A DNA stretch of 51,309 bases, taken from NCBI GenBank assembly GCA_963580245.1, contig CAUZJO010000009.1, positions 1-51,309 of the forward strand. Reading direction: 5' to 3'. This stretch comes from CAUZJO01 sp963580245 (GTDB taxonomy: Bacteria > Sumerlaeota > Sumerlaeia > MVZB01). The position numbers were made by a program, and so were the translations under genes. Numbering within the stretch: position 1 is the stretch's first letter; each line of letters starts with the position of its first letter. Below, piece by piece: positions 17,072 to 26,261 of the stretch. The notes beneath the pieces are model-generated. The model worked only from the letters and a program-made list of their open reading frames with translations. It was not told the DNA's origin and searched no databases.

Positions 17072-18893
17072 ATGTGTTCAACCGAGCTTTTCGCCATTGT
17101 TCATCGTTTGAGGGATGCCTCATGGTTGAGGGCGGTCACGGGCTTGATGCTGATCCTCGCCGCCGCCGGTGCCGGGGCGGGGGTGGACGGTGCCGCAGCC
17201 GGGGCTGAAGAACCCAAACTGCTGGCCGAGATCTATGACGGCGACGGGACGTTCAGCGGACTCGACGGGGCTGTCTCGGTCTTCGTTTCGGGGACGACGT
17301 CACCGGTGACGATTCGTTGACGATCATCGACGTGGGTGACCCGATGAACCCGACACTGCTGACCGAGGTCTTCGACGGCGACGGCTCGTTCAGCCGGTTG
17401 GCTGGAACCTTCTCGGTCTTTGTCTCGGGGATAACGGCCTACGTCGCTTCCCGTTTCGACGATTCGCTGACGCTGATCGACGTGAGCGACCCGATGAACC
17501 CAGTGCTGCTGGCCGAGGTTTACGACGGAGACGGAACGTTCAGCCGCCTTGACGCGGCCCGCTCGGTCGTCGTTTCGGGGACGACGGCCTACGTCGCCGC
17601 GAGCGTCGACGATTCGCTCACGCTCATCGACGTTGGGGGGCCACCGCCAGACCCCGAGGACGAACTCGAAATCGACTGGGCCGATCGGGATCGGGCACAT
17701 CCTTGGCGGTTTACGCAGCATTTGGTTGAGTTTGGGACGGTGAACTCGCGGTTTGCGAATGGGTTGTGTCTGGGCGTGCCCGAGGCCGGATTTAATGATG
17801 GGGAGTGGTTCAGTCCGATCGGGCGCGCGGGGGGGGGATTGATTTGGTAGACAACAACGCGTATCGTTGCCGTTTCGATTTCACGTCGGATCAAAACGTC
17901 GCTGGCAAGAACCCGCTGGTCAGCATCAACTTGGACAACATCGATTCGGACGACCCGTTCGGCGCGGCCAATTAATATTTATGCGAGTCATTTTTTATTG
18001 ATAATATGGGATGTTCCAACGCGCCGCGCGCCGCTACGTTCGCCCGATCGAGCCACTTGGTTTGGTTCGTGCCGCCGCCGGTCACGACCGACCAGTGGCG
18101 CGATCCCGACACCGGCGCCTTCACCGCCGCCAACGACCCGATCAACGACATGCGCATCCGTTATCGCGTTTTCGACGTCGATGGCGGCGGTTGGTTGGCG
18201 AGCAACGACAACGGCGAAGTGCGCCTCGGCTTCATCGACATCGACCATCTTAACCTGGACAACATGGTTGTTTAGGAGACGGCCTACGACGTGCAAGAGA
18301 TCAGCGACGGCCTGGTCGATACGGTCGGCGGTTCGCACATCGTGCAGGGGTTATCGAACAACCTGTTCACGAATGTCGAGTTCGCCAACGGCAACGTGAC
18401 CGTCACGCCAAAGCTGGCCGAGGCGAACGGCGCGCAGCTCGGTTGGAAGAATGAGCTGATCATCTCCCACCCGGGCACGTTCGACCCGAGCCGCTTGCCG
18501 CTGGTTGATCTGTCGCAACTTTATCCGCTCACCTGGGAGGACGACACGTTGTATGAAGTGACCGTCGAGCTGAGCGCCCCCGACGAAATCGCCGAGACCA
18601 ACCCGCCCGACCTGATCCGCCTGGGCATGGACCCGCCGATCCAAGAAGTGATCGCGCTGGGCATCATCACGCCGAGCCTCGCGCGCGCCGGCACGCCCAA
18701 ACAAGGCGCCCCGCAGACCTACCGCGCCTTCGTCCACGGCAACAGCCGCACGCTCGCGACGCTCGAGAACTTCGACCGCCTACGCCCGCGTATGGACGTC
18801 ATCGTGCACGAAGACCTGATCTTCAACACCAACCCGGCCAACCTGGGGGGAATCACGCTCCATAACATGACTGTTCGCAAGGTGAGGTTCTAA
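17072..18893 (+). pseudogene. Decayed exported LVIVD-repeat (beta-propeller-like) protein gene
   Basis: The 5' end encodes a signal peptide (LMLILAAAGAGAG) and then repeats of the type DDSLTLIDVSDPMNPVLLAE followed by VYDGDGTFSRLD. This is the LVIVD/YVTN-like pattern of surface beta-propellers. The reading frame is broken at least four times. A frameshift with loss of a few codons lies near 17300-17310. A second frameshift sits in a nine-G run at 17829-17837. After that shift one frame runs to 18893, interrupted only by TAA at 17973-17975 and TAG at 18273-18275. The last third encodes about 200 residues with no recognised family. I read the whole span as one former gene of about 600 residues. 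Confidence 0.7.
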
Positions 18894-18908
18894 TTGTTGC
18901 GTGGTGTT

Positions 18909-20378
18909 CTAATCGACAAGATCAAAAAGGTCTTCGCCGGGCGGCAGGACGGCCACGCGCCACGGTCCGCCGGCCGACCGGATTCGGATCACTTCGTTGG
19001 CTTTGACCTGATCGGGGCGGGTGATGATGCGGTCGCGGCGGCCGTGGGTGGCAATGCTGTAGCCGCGTCGCAGAACGGCGTGGGGGCCGACCGCCTCCAG
19101 TCGCTCGCTCAGGTTTCGCAGACGCCAGCCCTGGCGACGTCGATGTCCGGTCATGGCGAGCGACAGGCGTTTGCAAAGTTGATCGAGGTGGCCGCGCGAC
19201 GATGCTAGTTTTGCATTCCACCTCGCCGGGCCGAGCACTTGCAGCAGCGCTTGCGACTGCGCCAGCCGGCCTCGCGCGAGTTCCAAACGCCGCGCCGGAT
19301 TGACCCCAGGCAGGCGACCGGCCGCCTCGCCCAGGCCCTGACGTTTCCGTTCAAGCAGGTATCGGATCGAGCGATCGAGGCCTGCCTGCAAGTCGTCGAG
19401 GCGTTGCATGGCCGATTGGATTCGCTCGTGGGGTTTTCGCAGGCCCCAGGAGTGAATGCAGCGTTGAAACCGCACGCGCCGTTCGTTCAGCGCGAACTGC
19501 ATTGAACGCGCCAGGCGTCGCTTCAAACCGTCCACCTGTTCTTCCACCTCGCCGTAGTGGGCGCTCACAAGTTCGGCGGCGGCCGAGGGCGTCGGTGCCC
19601 GCAGGTCGGCGGCGTAATCGGCCAGCGTGGTGTCGGTTTCATGTCCGACCGCCGAGATGACGGGAACCGGACACGCGGCGATGGCGCGCACCACCCGCTC
19701 ATCATTGAAGGCCCACAGGTCCTCCAACGAGCCACCGCCCCGGCCGACGATGAGCACTTCGGCCCGGCCATGAAGCTGGAGCCGTTCGATGGCGCGGACG
19801 ATCTCGCCGGGCGCTTGCTCGCCCTGGACCGCCGCCGGCGATAGGTAAATGTTTAGCCCACGGGCTCGGCGCGCGAGCACGTTGAGCATGTCGCGCAGGG
19901 CCGCCCCGGTCGGCGAAGTCACCAGCCCAATGCGCCGCGGCAGGCGCGGGATGGGGCGCCTGCGTTTCGCATCGAACAGACCCTGCGCCGTCAGTTTCTC
20001 TTTTAGTTCCAAGAATAGGCGCATCAATTCGCCCAGGCCCGCCTGTTGGAACGACTCAACGATAATCTGATATTCGCTGCGCGTCGTGTACGCCGTCACG
20101 CGGCCTTGGACCTCTAGTTGCACGCCGTTGGCCGGTTGAAGCCGTTGACGCCACAAGGTCGAACGAAAGCAGACGGCATTGATGGCCGCGCCGCCCTCTT
20201 TGAGGACGAAATAACAATGGCCCGAAGAGGGAACCCTGACGTTGGAGACCTCGCCCTCCACCCGCACCTCGCCGATCTCGGCCTCGAGCAGGTGCTGAAT
20301 CCGCCACGCCAGTTCGCTGACGCCGATGGGCCGCTCGCGTTGCTGGTCGCTCAGGGATTTCTTTACGCGCAGGGCCAT
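18909..20378 (-). CDS. xseA: Exodeoxyribonuclease VII large subunit
   Basis: 489 residues. The N-terminal OB-fold binds single-stranded DNA (GEVSNVRVPSSGHCYFVLKE), followed by the catalytic region with GLVTSPTGAALRDML, LIVGRGGGSLEDLWAFN and SAVGHETDTTLADY, all signatures of XseA. A long coiled-coil region (about 280-400) precedes the C-terminal segment ending in DLFDLVD. With the small subunit XseB it degrades single-stranded DNA into acid-soluble fragments. No xseB follows on this strand: the next gene on that side is the convergent decayed LVIVD gene only 15 bases away. The small subunit must be encoded elsewhere. Confidence 0.95.
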   Translation of the reverse strand: MALRVKKSLSDQQRERPIGVSELAWRIQHLLEAEIGEVRVEGEVSNVRVPSSGHCYFVLKEGGAAINAVCFRSTLWRQRLQPANGVQLEVQGRVTAYTTRSEYQIIVESFQQAGLGELMRLFLELKEKLTAQGLFDAKRRRPIPRLPRRIGLVTSPTGAALRDMLNVLARRARGLNIYLSPAAVQGEQAPGEIVRAIERLQLHGRAEVLIVGRGGGSLEDLWAFNDERVVRAIAACPVPVISAVGHETDTTLADYAADLRAPTPSAAAELVSAHYGEVEEQVDGLKRRLARSMQFALNERRVRFQRCIHSWGLRKPHERIQSAMQRLDDLQAGLDRSIRYLLERKRQGLGEAAGRLPGVNPARRLELARGRLAQSQALLQVLGPARWNAKLASSRGHLDQLCKRLSLAMTGHRRRQGWRLRNLSERLEAVGPHAVLRRGYSIATHGRRDRIITRPDQVKANEVIRIRSAGGPWRVAVLPPGEDLFDLVD

Positions 20379-20432
20379 CGCTCATTTAGCCCATTCGTCG
20401 GTCGGGGTCGACGGCATTTTCTCGGGGGATCA

Positions 20433-21470
20433 TCAGCGCAGCACGGTCCAGTGTTCCTTGGGTTCGATCTCTTTGTTCATGCCCAGGTATTTCCGAAAGA
20501 GCGGATTCTCGGCGAAGTGGCCGGCCATATGCCGCGGCGCGACCTCCATCAATTTACGACAAACAATCGCCGACTGTTTGGGCAGCTCCAATTCTTCGCA
20601 CATGGCCAACACTTCCATGTAGGCACCGAATTTAAAGGCCGAGTCACTCATCCCGGCGTACTGATAACTCAGTAATGCGTTGTCGATCAGCCGGCGGTCC
20701 TCTTCCTTAGCCTCCAGCATCCGGCCGTGAAAATACTCGGCGAGCGCGAAGTAGAGATATGGAACCAACGCATTCGCCCCGTGTTCCTTGATCAGACCTT
20801 GGACCTTCTGGTCGTCCCAGCCTTGCGGCAATCGCTTGAGGTGCAACGGAACGAAACCCTTCACGTCCCGGATCGTGTCAATCAGCGGCGCAAGATTGGG
20901 CTCCGGTTCGGTGATCTCCAAAACGAACGTCGGGAAGCGGATGATCCTGTCGGAAATGGACGCTTCGGGCACGCTGATCCGAAGCGTCATCTCGATGGTG
21001 TACTCTCCGGGCTCCGGAAACGCCAGGCCCGACGGGGTGTCATTGTCCCCCCATATCAGGAACGGATGCTCGATTTCTTCGAGCGGGTAGACAAAGAATT
21101 CCTGGGGGGCATAGAAGCCGACCTGCAGCGGGCCCCGGTAGCGGCGCTTGCGTTGACCTTCGGGTCGGATCTCGACCGTCAGATGCGAACGCGGGATGAA
21201 GTTGGTCGAGACCGAGATGGGGAACCTCGTATGGTTACTAACCACCAAGGGGGCCACCACGGGCTCCCCCACATAATATCGGCTCTTCATCTGACCGAAT
21301 TGGACGCTGCACTTCACGAAGTCCGACAGATTGAAATCATGCTTTTCATACTCGCGTTTGGCCCTGAAACGATCCATGTCGACGTCTTCGGAGTCCAACT
21401 GCGCGGGTACGGATGGCGCAAAGAGCGCAAAAAGCGCCACGATCAGGATGATTTGTCCGGCTCCAGCCAT
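20433..21470 (-). CDS. Exported protein of unknown function
   Basis: 345 residues from the chosen ATG at 21470, which has a well-placed GGAGAA site and gives a clean signal peptide (MAGAGQIILIVALFALFAPS). The longer frame to 21587 lacks a ribosome binding site. The N-terminal half of the mature protein looks beta-rich with an Ig-like pattern (YYVGEPVVAPLVVSNHTRFP, then PGEYTIEMTLRI), and the second half is helical and may contain degenerate TPR-like repeats. I recognise no enzyme motif. It lies between xseA (54 bases away) and the anchored STN-like gene on the same strand. Confidence 0.6.
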   Translation of the reverse strand: MAGAGQIILIVALFALFAPSVPAQLDSEDVDMDRFRAKREYEKHDFNLSDFVKCSVQFGQMKSRYYVGEPVVAPLVVSNHTRFPISVSTNFIPRSHLTVEIRPEGQRKRRYRGPLQVGFYAPQEFFVYPLEEIEHPFLIWGDNDTPSGLAFPEPGEYTIEMTLRISVPEASISDRIIRFPTFVLEITEPEPNLAPLIDTIRDVKGFVPLHLKRLPQGWDDQKVQGLIKEHGANALVPYLYFALAEYFHGRMLEAKEEDRRLIDNALLSYQYAGMSDSAFKFGAYMEVLAMCEELELPKQSAIVCRKLMEVAPRHMAGHFAENPLFRKYLGMNKEIEPKEHWTVLR

Positions 21471-21593
21471 CGCTTCTCCAATTTCAGTTTTCATGGGGGT
21501 CCGATTCCACCTGTTCAAACAAACCCGATCGGCCTTGCGCTCGAAGGTCCGACGGCTTTGACTCCCGGCGGGGCCAGTTTGTTCCATTTTCGT

Positions 21594-22571
21594 TCATTCC
21601 GCTTGGTTCGCTTCTTGAGATGTAGAGTCCGTGGGCCGCGCCGGGGCGTCCTCGGCCGGTCCGGAACGGGAATGATTCAAACTGAGCTCATAAACTCCCG
21701 CCCGCCCCGCGCCGGCCTCACTGACCCGCCGGACCGAGAACGCCACGCGGTCGGTGGTATCCAGACGCAGTTTCGCGCCGCCATACGCGTCCAATTGCGC
21801 CACCGTCATCGTGAGCAATTCCGAGCCGCGCCACAGTTCAATCTGCATCTTCCGCCATTGGTCGGGAGAGCGGTTGGGTTCACTCATGAGGCGCAATGAT
21901 ACCCACAAGTCGCTCTGGGTGCTTGGGACAATCAGCAAACGCAGGTTGGAGAGTTCGAGCCGCGCCTTCCAATAATACGCGTCGGTTCCGCCGGGCGTGG
22001 GGTTGCGCTCGAACGTCTGCGGGTAGAGTAATAAATTGCGTCCAGTCAATGCAAACCCGACCGAGGGATCATCAATCAAGCCATGGATGGCCTTGTAGAG
22101 GGCGACCTGTTCAAATTCGATCGTCCGCGTTTGCTCGCTCATTTTACCCAGCGAGGATTCATCGACCCCCAAGCCCGCGTAGCTCGTGATGTTTTTCAAG
22201 GCTTGCCGCGGCGTCATCCCCCCGCTATACATCGACAATGGCATCATCAGCTTGACCCTTGGGTCCAGGCCCTGGACCAGCACCTGGACGGCGTTCGAAC
22301 CGCTCAGACCGGCCAGTTCCAGTTCGATATGGCTTTGCGACAACTCGTGGGCGGAGAAGACCAGCACCAAGCTCGCCCACACGATCACCAGCCCCACCAG
22401 CGTGCGAAACGTCGAGTCGGGTCTGACGCGTTTTCTCGGGGAGCCGAGGATCGGTGCCAGCTTCGGGGCGAGGGGGGCCGCCTCGATCGCCGCCTCTGGC
22501 CGATCCCCCTGCGCAGGCTCGGTCGCTTCCTCGGTTTGAGGGTGGGCCCTGGTTCTTCCGCGCCGCGCCAA
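21594..22571 (-). CDS. Membrane-anchored protein with a secretin/TonB short N-terminal (STN)-like domain
   Basis: 325 residues, starting with TTG directly after the upstream gene's last codon (stop at 22572-22574), which indicates coupling. A cytoplasmic N-terminal tail of about 60 residues precedes one transmembrane helix (LVGLVIVWASLVLVFSA). The periplasmic part has VLVQGLDPRVKLMMP, GMTPRQALKNITSYAGLGV and IEFEQVALYKAIHGLI. This is the beta-alpha pattern of STN/secretin-type domains, with a 'xxALxxLxxxxGL' helix and a 'vxLxxAL' helix. The rest is beta-rich. It could be part of an envelope or secretion assembly, but no secretin or pilus genes are in the window. Confidence 0.55.
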   Translation of the reverse strand: MARRGRTRAHPQTEEATEPAQGDRPEAAIEAAPLAPKLAPILGSPRKRVRPDSTFRTLVGLVIVWASLVLVFSAHELSQSHIELELAGLSGSNAVQVLVQGLDPRVKLMMPLSMYSGGMTPRQALKNITSYAGLGVDESSLGKMSEQTRTIEFEQVALYKAIHGLIDDPSVGFALTGRNLLLYPQTFERNPTPGGTDAYYWKARLELSNLRLLIVPSTQSDLWVSLRLMSEPNRSPDQWRKMQIELWRGSELLTMTVAQLDAYGGAKLRLDTTDRVAFSVRRVSEAGAGRAGVYELSLNHSRSGPAEDAPARPTDSTSQEANQAE

Positions 22572-23060
22572 TCACTCTTCTCCCTCGTTTTGGGATGCCT
22601 GCCGCCGACGTTTCCAATACTGGAGGACGGCGTGTTCCTGGCTATAAACCTCGAGCGAGCCCGGTCGCAATTGGCGCACGGCTTCAATCGCCCCGGCCGG
22701 CTCCATCCCCTGGTGGACCAGAAAACAGGCCAGAATCGTACCGGTCCGGCCCAGGCCTGCTTGGCAGTGGATCAACGCCCCGTTCCCCAGATCGACCTGG
22801 TCGCCCAGAAACCCGACCGCTTGGTCGATCTGGTCCTGCGTGGGGGCGGCGAAGTCCTCAATGGGCAAATGGAGGTAATCGAACTCGAAATTGCGAACGA
22901 CCCCTAAATCCAGCGCAGACTCGGACAAACTGAGGATCGAGTGTATCCCCTTGCCGCGCAGGCTGCCGAGCGCGGACCCCAGGGTCTCGCCCTGGCCCGG
23001 GTGGCCCGATCCGGCCACCTTATCCTCCCACACGAAACAGAAGTTTGGAGGCAATCCCAT
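22572..23060 (-). CDS. Dual-specificity protein phosphatase
   Basis: 162 residues. The phosphatase loop HCQAGLGRTG carries the catalytic Cys and Arg (C-x5-R), and LPIEDFAAPT provides the likely general-acid Asp upstream. The hydrophobic core and length match small cysteine-based dual-specificity/PTP-like phosphatases (CDC14/KAP-like), which act on phosphoproteins, phosphoinositides or other phosphoesters. The substrate is unknown. The gene overlaps into the STN-like gene at the stop/start junction, so the two are likely co-transcribed, perhaps linking the phosphatase to an envelope process (inference). Confidence 0.85.
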   Translation of the reverse strand: MGLPPNFCFVWEDKVAGSGHPGQGETLGSALGSLRGKGIHSILSLSESALDLGVVRNFEFDYLHLPIEDFAAPTQDQIDQAVGFLGDQVDLGNGALIHCQAGLGRTGTILACFLVHQGMEPAGAIEAVRQLRPGSLEVYSQEHAVLQYWKRRRQASQNEGEE

Positions 23061-23207
23061 GGTTCAAAGCTTTCCGCGTATCCACTTCACGGCCACCGGA
23101 GCAACATCCGTCCAGTATGACTTAGTCCTCGGATGCTTCTCAAAAGGTTTTTGCCGCATGTCCGTGTCCGTTCGGCCCGTTGGGAATCCATCCGGGGTGG
23201 GGGCGGC

Positions 23208-24218
23208 TCAAGCCTGGCGTAGCTTGCCGCCGGCGCTACGAACGCGGACTTTTTGACCCGGGCTGTGGCGCCAACGCTCATGAATCCACACCCACTGGGC
23301 CGGTGCCTTCCGAATCTGCTCCTCCAGCACCTTGGTGTAGAGTTGGGTGATTCGCCGGATTTCACTCTCCTGATCGGCCGCGGGGTCCGCATGGATCGGC
23401 GCGTGAATGCGGTAGTGATGCCGGCGAGGGTCGTCCTCGCGGCGCAGCATCGTCATGGGAATGATCGGCACCCCCATCCTGTGTGCCAGGTGAGCGGGCC
23501 CGGCCGGCGTGTAGGCGGGTTTGCCGAAAAAATCGACGAACACCCCCCGCCCGCGGGTGGAATCCTGGTCGGCAAGCATAGCCAACAGACCCCCGCGCCG
23601 AAGATGGCGCACCATCCCGATCAGCGCCGTCTTATGTGAAATGATCGTGTGGCCGCTTTGTTCGCGCATCCGCTTGAGCCAGTGGTCCAGTTGCGCATTG
23701 CGGGTCTCGGCCATGACCGCCGCCAGCGATTGGCCGGTATGAATCCGCAGCGCCAATAGCATCAGTTCCCAATTCCCCAAGTGACCCGTCACCAAGATGG
23801 CCCCTTTTCCCTCGCCCAGAGCTTCAAGGAACAGATCGCTCCCCTCGATGGTCACCCGCTCGCGGACGGTCCACTCGTCCCAACTTCGCGAGTGAAGCCA
23901 TTCCAGACCGTTCATGGCCAGCGACTGGTACATCCCGCGACTGAGGATGGTCACCGACCGTGCGTCTTGGGCGACGCCGGCCTCCTGCATTTGCCGCTCC
24001 GCGAGCCGCCTTTTCTGGCCGCCAAATAACCATGCCAGTCGCCCCAATCCGCGGCCCAACCACGGAACCATTCCATGAGGCAAAAGACCGATCACCAGCC
24101 GGCAGACCTCCAGCACCGGATACGTGAGTCGGTAGCGAAGTGGCCGGGTCCACCTCATCAACGCGCGTGAGAAGGGCTTGGCGCGCCCCTCGGCCATGGA
24201 TTCGTTTTTCCCCTTCAT
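23208..24218 (-). CDS. Lysophospholipid/lipid A acyltransferase, LpxL (HtrB) family
   Basis: 336 residues with a single N-terminal amphipathic/hydrophobic segment, then the catalytic HLGNWE (H-x4-E), ETRNAQLDHWLKRMRE, LLAMLADQD and FFGKPAYTPAGPAHLAHRMG, the ordered motifs of late lipid A acyltransferases. These enzymes add secondary acyl chains to Kdo2-lipid A at the inner membrane. Its presence is one of the main reasons to think the host has lipopolysaccharide or a related acylated glycolipid. It starts six bases after sppA stops on the same strand. Confidence 0.85.
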   Translation of the reverse strand: MKGKNESMAEGRAKPFSRALMRWTRPLRYRLTYPVLEVCRLVIGLLPHGMVPWLGRGLGRLAWLFGGQKRRLAERQMQEAGVAQDARSVTILSRGMYQSLAMNGLEWLHSRSWDEWTVRERVTIEGSDLFLEALGEGKGAILVTGHLGNWELMLLALRIHTGQSLAAVMAETRNAQLDHWLKRMREQSGHTIISHKTALIGMVRHLRRGGLLAMLADQDSTRGRGVFVDFFGKPAYTPAGPAHLAHRMGVPIIPMTMLRREDDPRRHHYRIHAPIHADPAADQESEIRRITQLYTKVLEEQIRKAPAQWVWIHERWRHSPGQKVRVRSAGGKLRQA

Positions 24219-24223
24219 CCGGG

Positions 24224-25330
24224 CTAGGGAAGGTCCATCAGGTATTGAAGTCTAGGGGTGCGGGCACGGGGGAGGATTTGGTCGACGCGGCTCATCAGCA
24301 AATCACGCAGGGTCAGTTTCCTCTCGGGTTCATATATCTCGGGTCGGCCCTCGATGTGAACCACTCGGGCCAGCGCGTCAAGCGTGTCTTTGAGCGTCCC
24401 GAGATTGTCCACCATCCCCAGTTTAAGCGCCTGTTTGCCGCTGTAGACGCGGCCATCGGCCAGTTGGCGCAGGAACGCCTCGGCGGTCGCCTCCTCCGGT
24501 TTGTCCAGATGGAAATCCTTCCATTCGGCGGGATCGAATTGATCGCAGGCCCCCTGCAACGGCTCGCGACGGAACCGCAAGATGTCCTCCAGAAACTGCT
24601 CGTAGGCATCCTGAATCAGGAACTGGAAGACGTCCCGTTCGTCATCCTTCATCGGCCGCATGATGTCGCCCGCGTCCTTGAATCGCCCACTCTTGATCAC
24701 CTCATTGTCCAGCCCCAGTCTGCGAGCCGCTTCCCCGATTTCGTACTTGGAGAAGATGACGCCAATCGACCCGGTCAGGGTTCCCCTGAGCGAGTAGATC
24801 TGATCGGCCGCCGCCGCGACGTAATAGCCGCCCGAAGCGGCGACGTCGCCCATCGACACGTAGACGGGTTTCTTCCACTGCTCCCGAATGTTGACGATGG
24901 TCTCGTAGATTTCCTGGGACGAGCCAACCGCCCCACCCGGCGAGTCAATCCGAATGACGATCCCGCGGATCGGGTTGCTCTCCGCCATCTCATGGAGCGA
25001 CTTGATCCAGAAATCCATCTCATCCCCCGGCATCATGAGGCCTCCGATCCGCAGCAGACCCAGCCGCGCGCCAAAACCGATCCGCCCGCCGCCGCTGCCC
25101 GCCGGCGACAGAAACAAGTTGATCAGGAAAAGCAAGGTGACAAGCCCACCGCCCACGACGGTGAAAACGACCAGCAGGATCAACCAGATTCTGCGTTTCT
25201 TTTTCGGTGGCGGGCCGCCGTAGGCGTAGCGCGGCGGCGGCGCGAACGGATCATGCCACGACTCCCCCGGTGGAGGCACCCCATGGGGTGGGGGTGGAAG
25301 GGGCGGCGGTTGTGGATTCTGATCGGCCAT
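24224..25330 (-). CDS. sppA: Signal peptide peptidase SppA (single-domain type)
   Basis: 368 residues: a Pro-rich cytoplasmic tail (PPPLPPPPHGVPPPGE), one transmembrane helix (IWLILLVVFTVVGGGLV) and one S49 peptidase domain facing the periplasm. The Ser nucleophile lies in GDVAASGGYYVAAAAD and the region TLTGSIGVIFSKYE is characteristic. The Lys general base is expected in the IRIDSPGG-containing half. One protease domain places it with the short SppA of Gram-positives and many environmental bacteria, not the 618-residue E. coli form. It degrades cleaved signal peptides and misfolded membrane fragments. It lies in a same-strand run with the acyltransferase and the phosphatase. Confidence 0.85.
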   Translation of the reverse strand: MADQNPQPPPLPPPPHGVPPPGESWHDPFAPPPRYAYGGPPPKKKRRIWLILLVVFTVVGGGLVTLLFLINLFLSPAGSGGGRIGFGARLGLLRIGGLMMPGDEMDFWIKSLHEMAESNPIRGIVIRIDSPGGAVGSSQEIYETIVNIREQWKKPVYVSMGDVAASGGYYVAAAADQIYSLRGTLTGSIGVIFSKYEIGEAARRLGLDNEVIKSGRFKDAGDIMRPMKDDERDVFQFLIQDAYEQFLEDILRFRREPLQGACDQFDPAEWKDFHLDKPEEATAEAFLRQLADGRVYSGKQALKLGMVDNLGTLKDTLDALARVVHIEGRPEIYEPERKLTLRDLLMSRVDQILPRARTPRLQYLMDLP

Positions 25331-25336
25331 CTCTTG

Positions 25337-25361
25337 AATGCCTAATGCCTAATGCCTAATG
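25337..25361. repeat. Short tandem repeat (AATGCCT, three copies)
   Basis: AATGCCT occurs three times head to tail plus a partial fourth copy, seven bases before the start of sppA on its 5' side. It lies in the untranslated leader or promoter region. Copy-number changes here could alter sppA expression, but this is inference. Confidence 0.7.
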
Positions 25362-25498
25362 GACTAAACGCCTCTTAACGCGTCTTCTGATCCCCGGCGG
25401 CGCCTCGTCGTTCACCGAACGATGCCGCGCCCCATGTTATCCGCATACCGCTCGAAATCCCACGGTTATTTCGATCACGGGATTCGTGACCCCGAGGT

Positions 25499-26110
25499 CT
25501 ATTGTTCACCGCCGCCCCAGCGGATGGCCTGATAGGGCGTTTGCAATCCCAGCCGATCCAGGATCTTTTGCACCACGTAGCGCACCAGGTCCTCGATCGT
25601 TCGTGGGTGATGGTAGAAAGCCGGATTGGTCGGCAGGATGACGGCCCCCGCTTCGGCCAGCTTCACCATGTTGCGCAGGTGGATCAGGGAATGAGGCGTC
25701 TCGCGCGGTGCCAGCACGAGCCGGCGGCCCTCTTTGAGCGCGACGTCGGCGGCGCGGGTCAGCAGGTTATCGGCCATGCCCGTCGCCAGCGCCCCCAGCG
25801 TCTTGACCGAACAGGGGCAGACGATCATCGCGGCGAAGGGGAAAGTGCCGCTGGCCGGCCCGGCGCCGATGTCGCCGTGGGGATGATTAACCAACCTGGC
25901 GGCCTGCTCCTGACTGAGACTGAGGAACGAGGAAGCCTCGAACGGCGACAGCTTGGGCCGCACTCCCATTTCCTGGGCCAGCACCCTCACGCCCGCCGGC
26001 GTCATGATCAGGTGAACCTCGTGGTCGGGATGGGTCAGGAGAGCTTCAATCAGCCGAACGCCGTAAATCGAGCCGCTCGCCCCGGTAATGCCGACAATAA
26101 AACGTCTCAT
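25499..26110 (-). CDS. ubiX: Flavin prenyltransferase UbiX
   Basis: 203 residues, normal length. It opens with MRRFIVGITGASGSIYGVRL, the flavin-binding loop of the UbiX/Pad family, and has CPCSVKTLGALATGMADNLL and LAPRETPHSLIHLRNM, both family signatures. The enzyme attaches a dimethylallyl group to FMN to make the prenyl-FMN cofactor used by UbiD decarboxylases, which act in quinone synthesis and other pathways. No ubiD is in the window. It is followed upstream by a 131-bp repeat and then ubiE, consistent with a quinone-synthesis neighbourhood. Confidence 0.93.
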   Translation of the reverse strand: MRRFIVGITGASGSIYGVRLIEALLTHPDHEVHLIMTPAGVRVLAQEMGVRPKLSPFEASSFLSLSQEQAARLVNHPHGDIGAGPASGTFPFAAMIVCPCSVKTLGALATGMADNLLTRAADVALKEGRRLVLAPRETPHSLIHLRNMVKLAEAGAVILPTNPAFYHHPRTIEDLVRYVVQKILDRLGLQTPYQAIRWGGGEQ

Positions 26111-26130
26111 GTCGAACCGCTTTGAGTTGT

Positions 26131-26261
26131 GGGTGCCTCTAAGAATTCAGTCCCGATAGGGACGATTGCTTTCAGCCCGCCACGCAAGTGGCGGGAAATC
26201 AAGCCGATAATGAATTGGAGTCCCGTGGGGACGACTGCAAACCGAATTCTTAGAGGTTCCC
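26131..26261. repeat. Three-hairpin repeat element, copy 1 (131 bp)
   Basis: Outer arms CCTCTAAGAATTC and its exact complement (GAATTCTTAGAGG) enclose three hairpins: GTCCC-GATA-GGGAC, CCCGCCAC-GCAA-GTGGCGGG (a GNRA tetraloop) and GTCCC-GTG-GGGAC. It is 94% identical (8 differences) to copy 2 at 27071-27201, in the same orientation. The right end overlaps the 3' end of ubiE and provides its stop codon. The shape resembles a cloverleaf. Confidence 0.85.

Noticed and set aside
17973..18275. Stop-codon recoding or amber suppression in the LVIVD gene
   Set aside because: Two different stops (TAA and TAG) plus two frameshifts in the same gene are better explained by decay.
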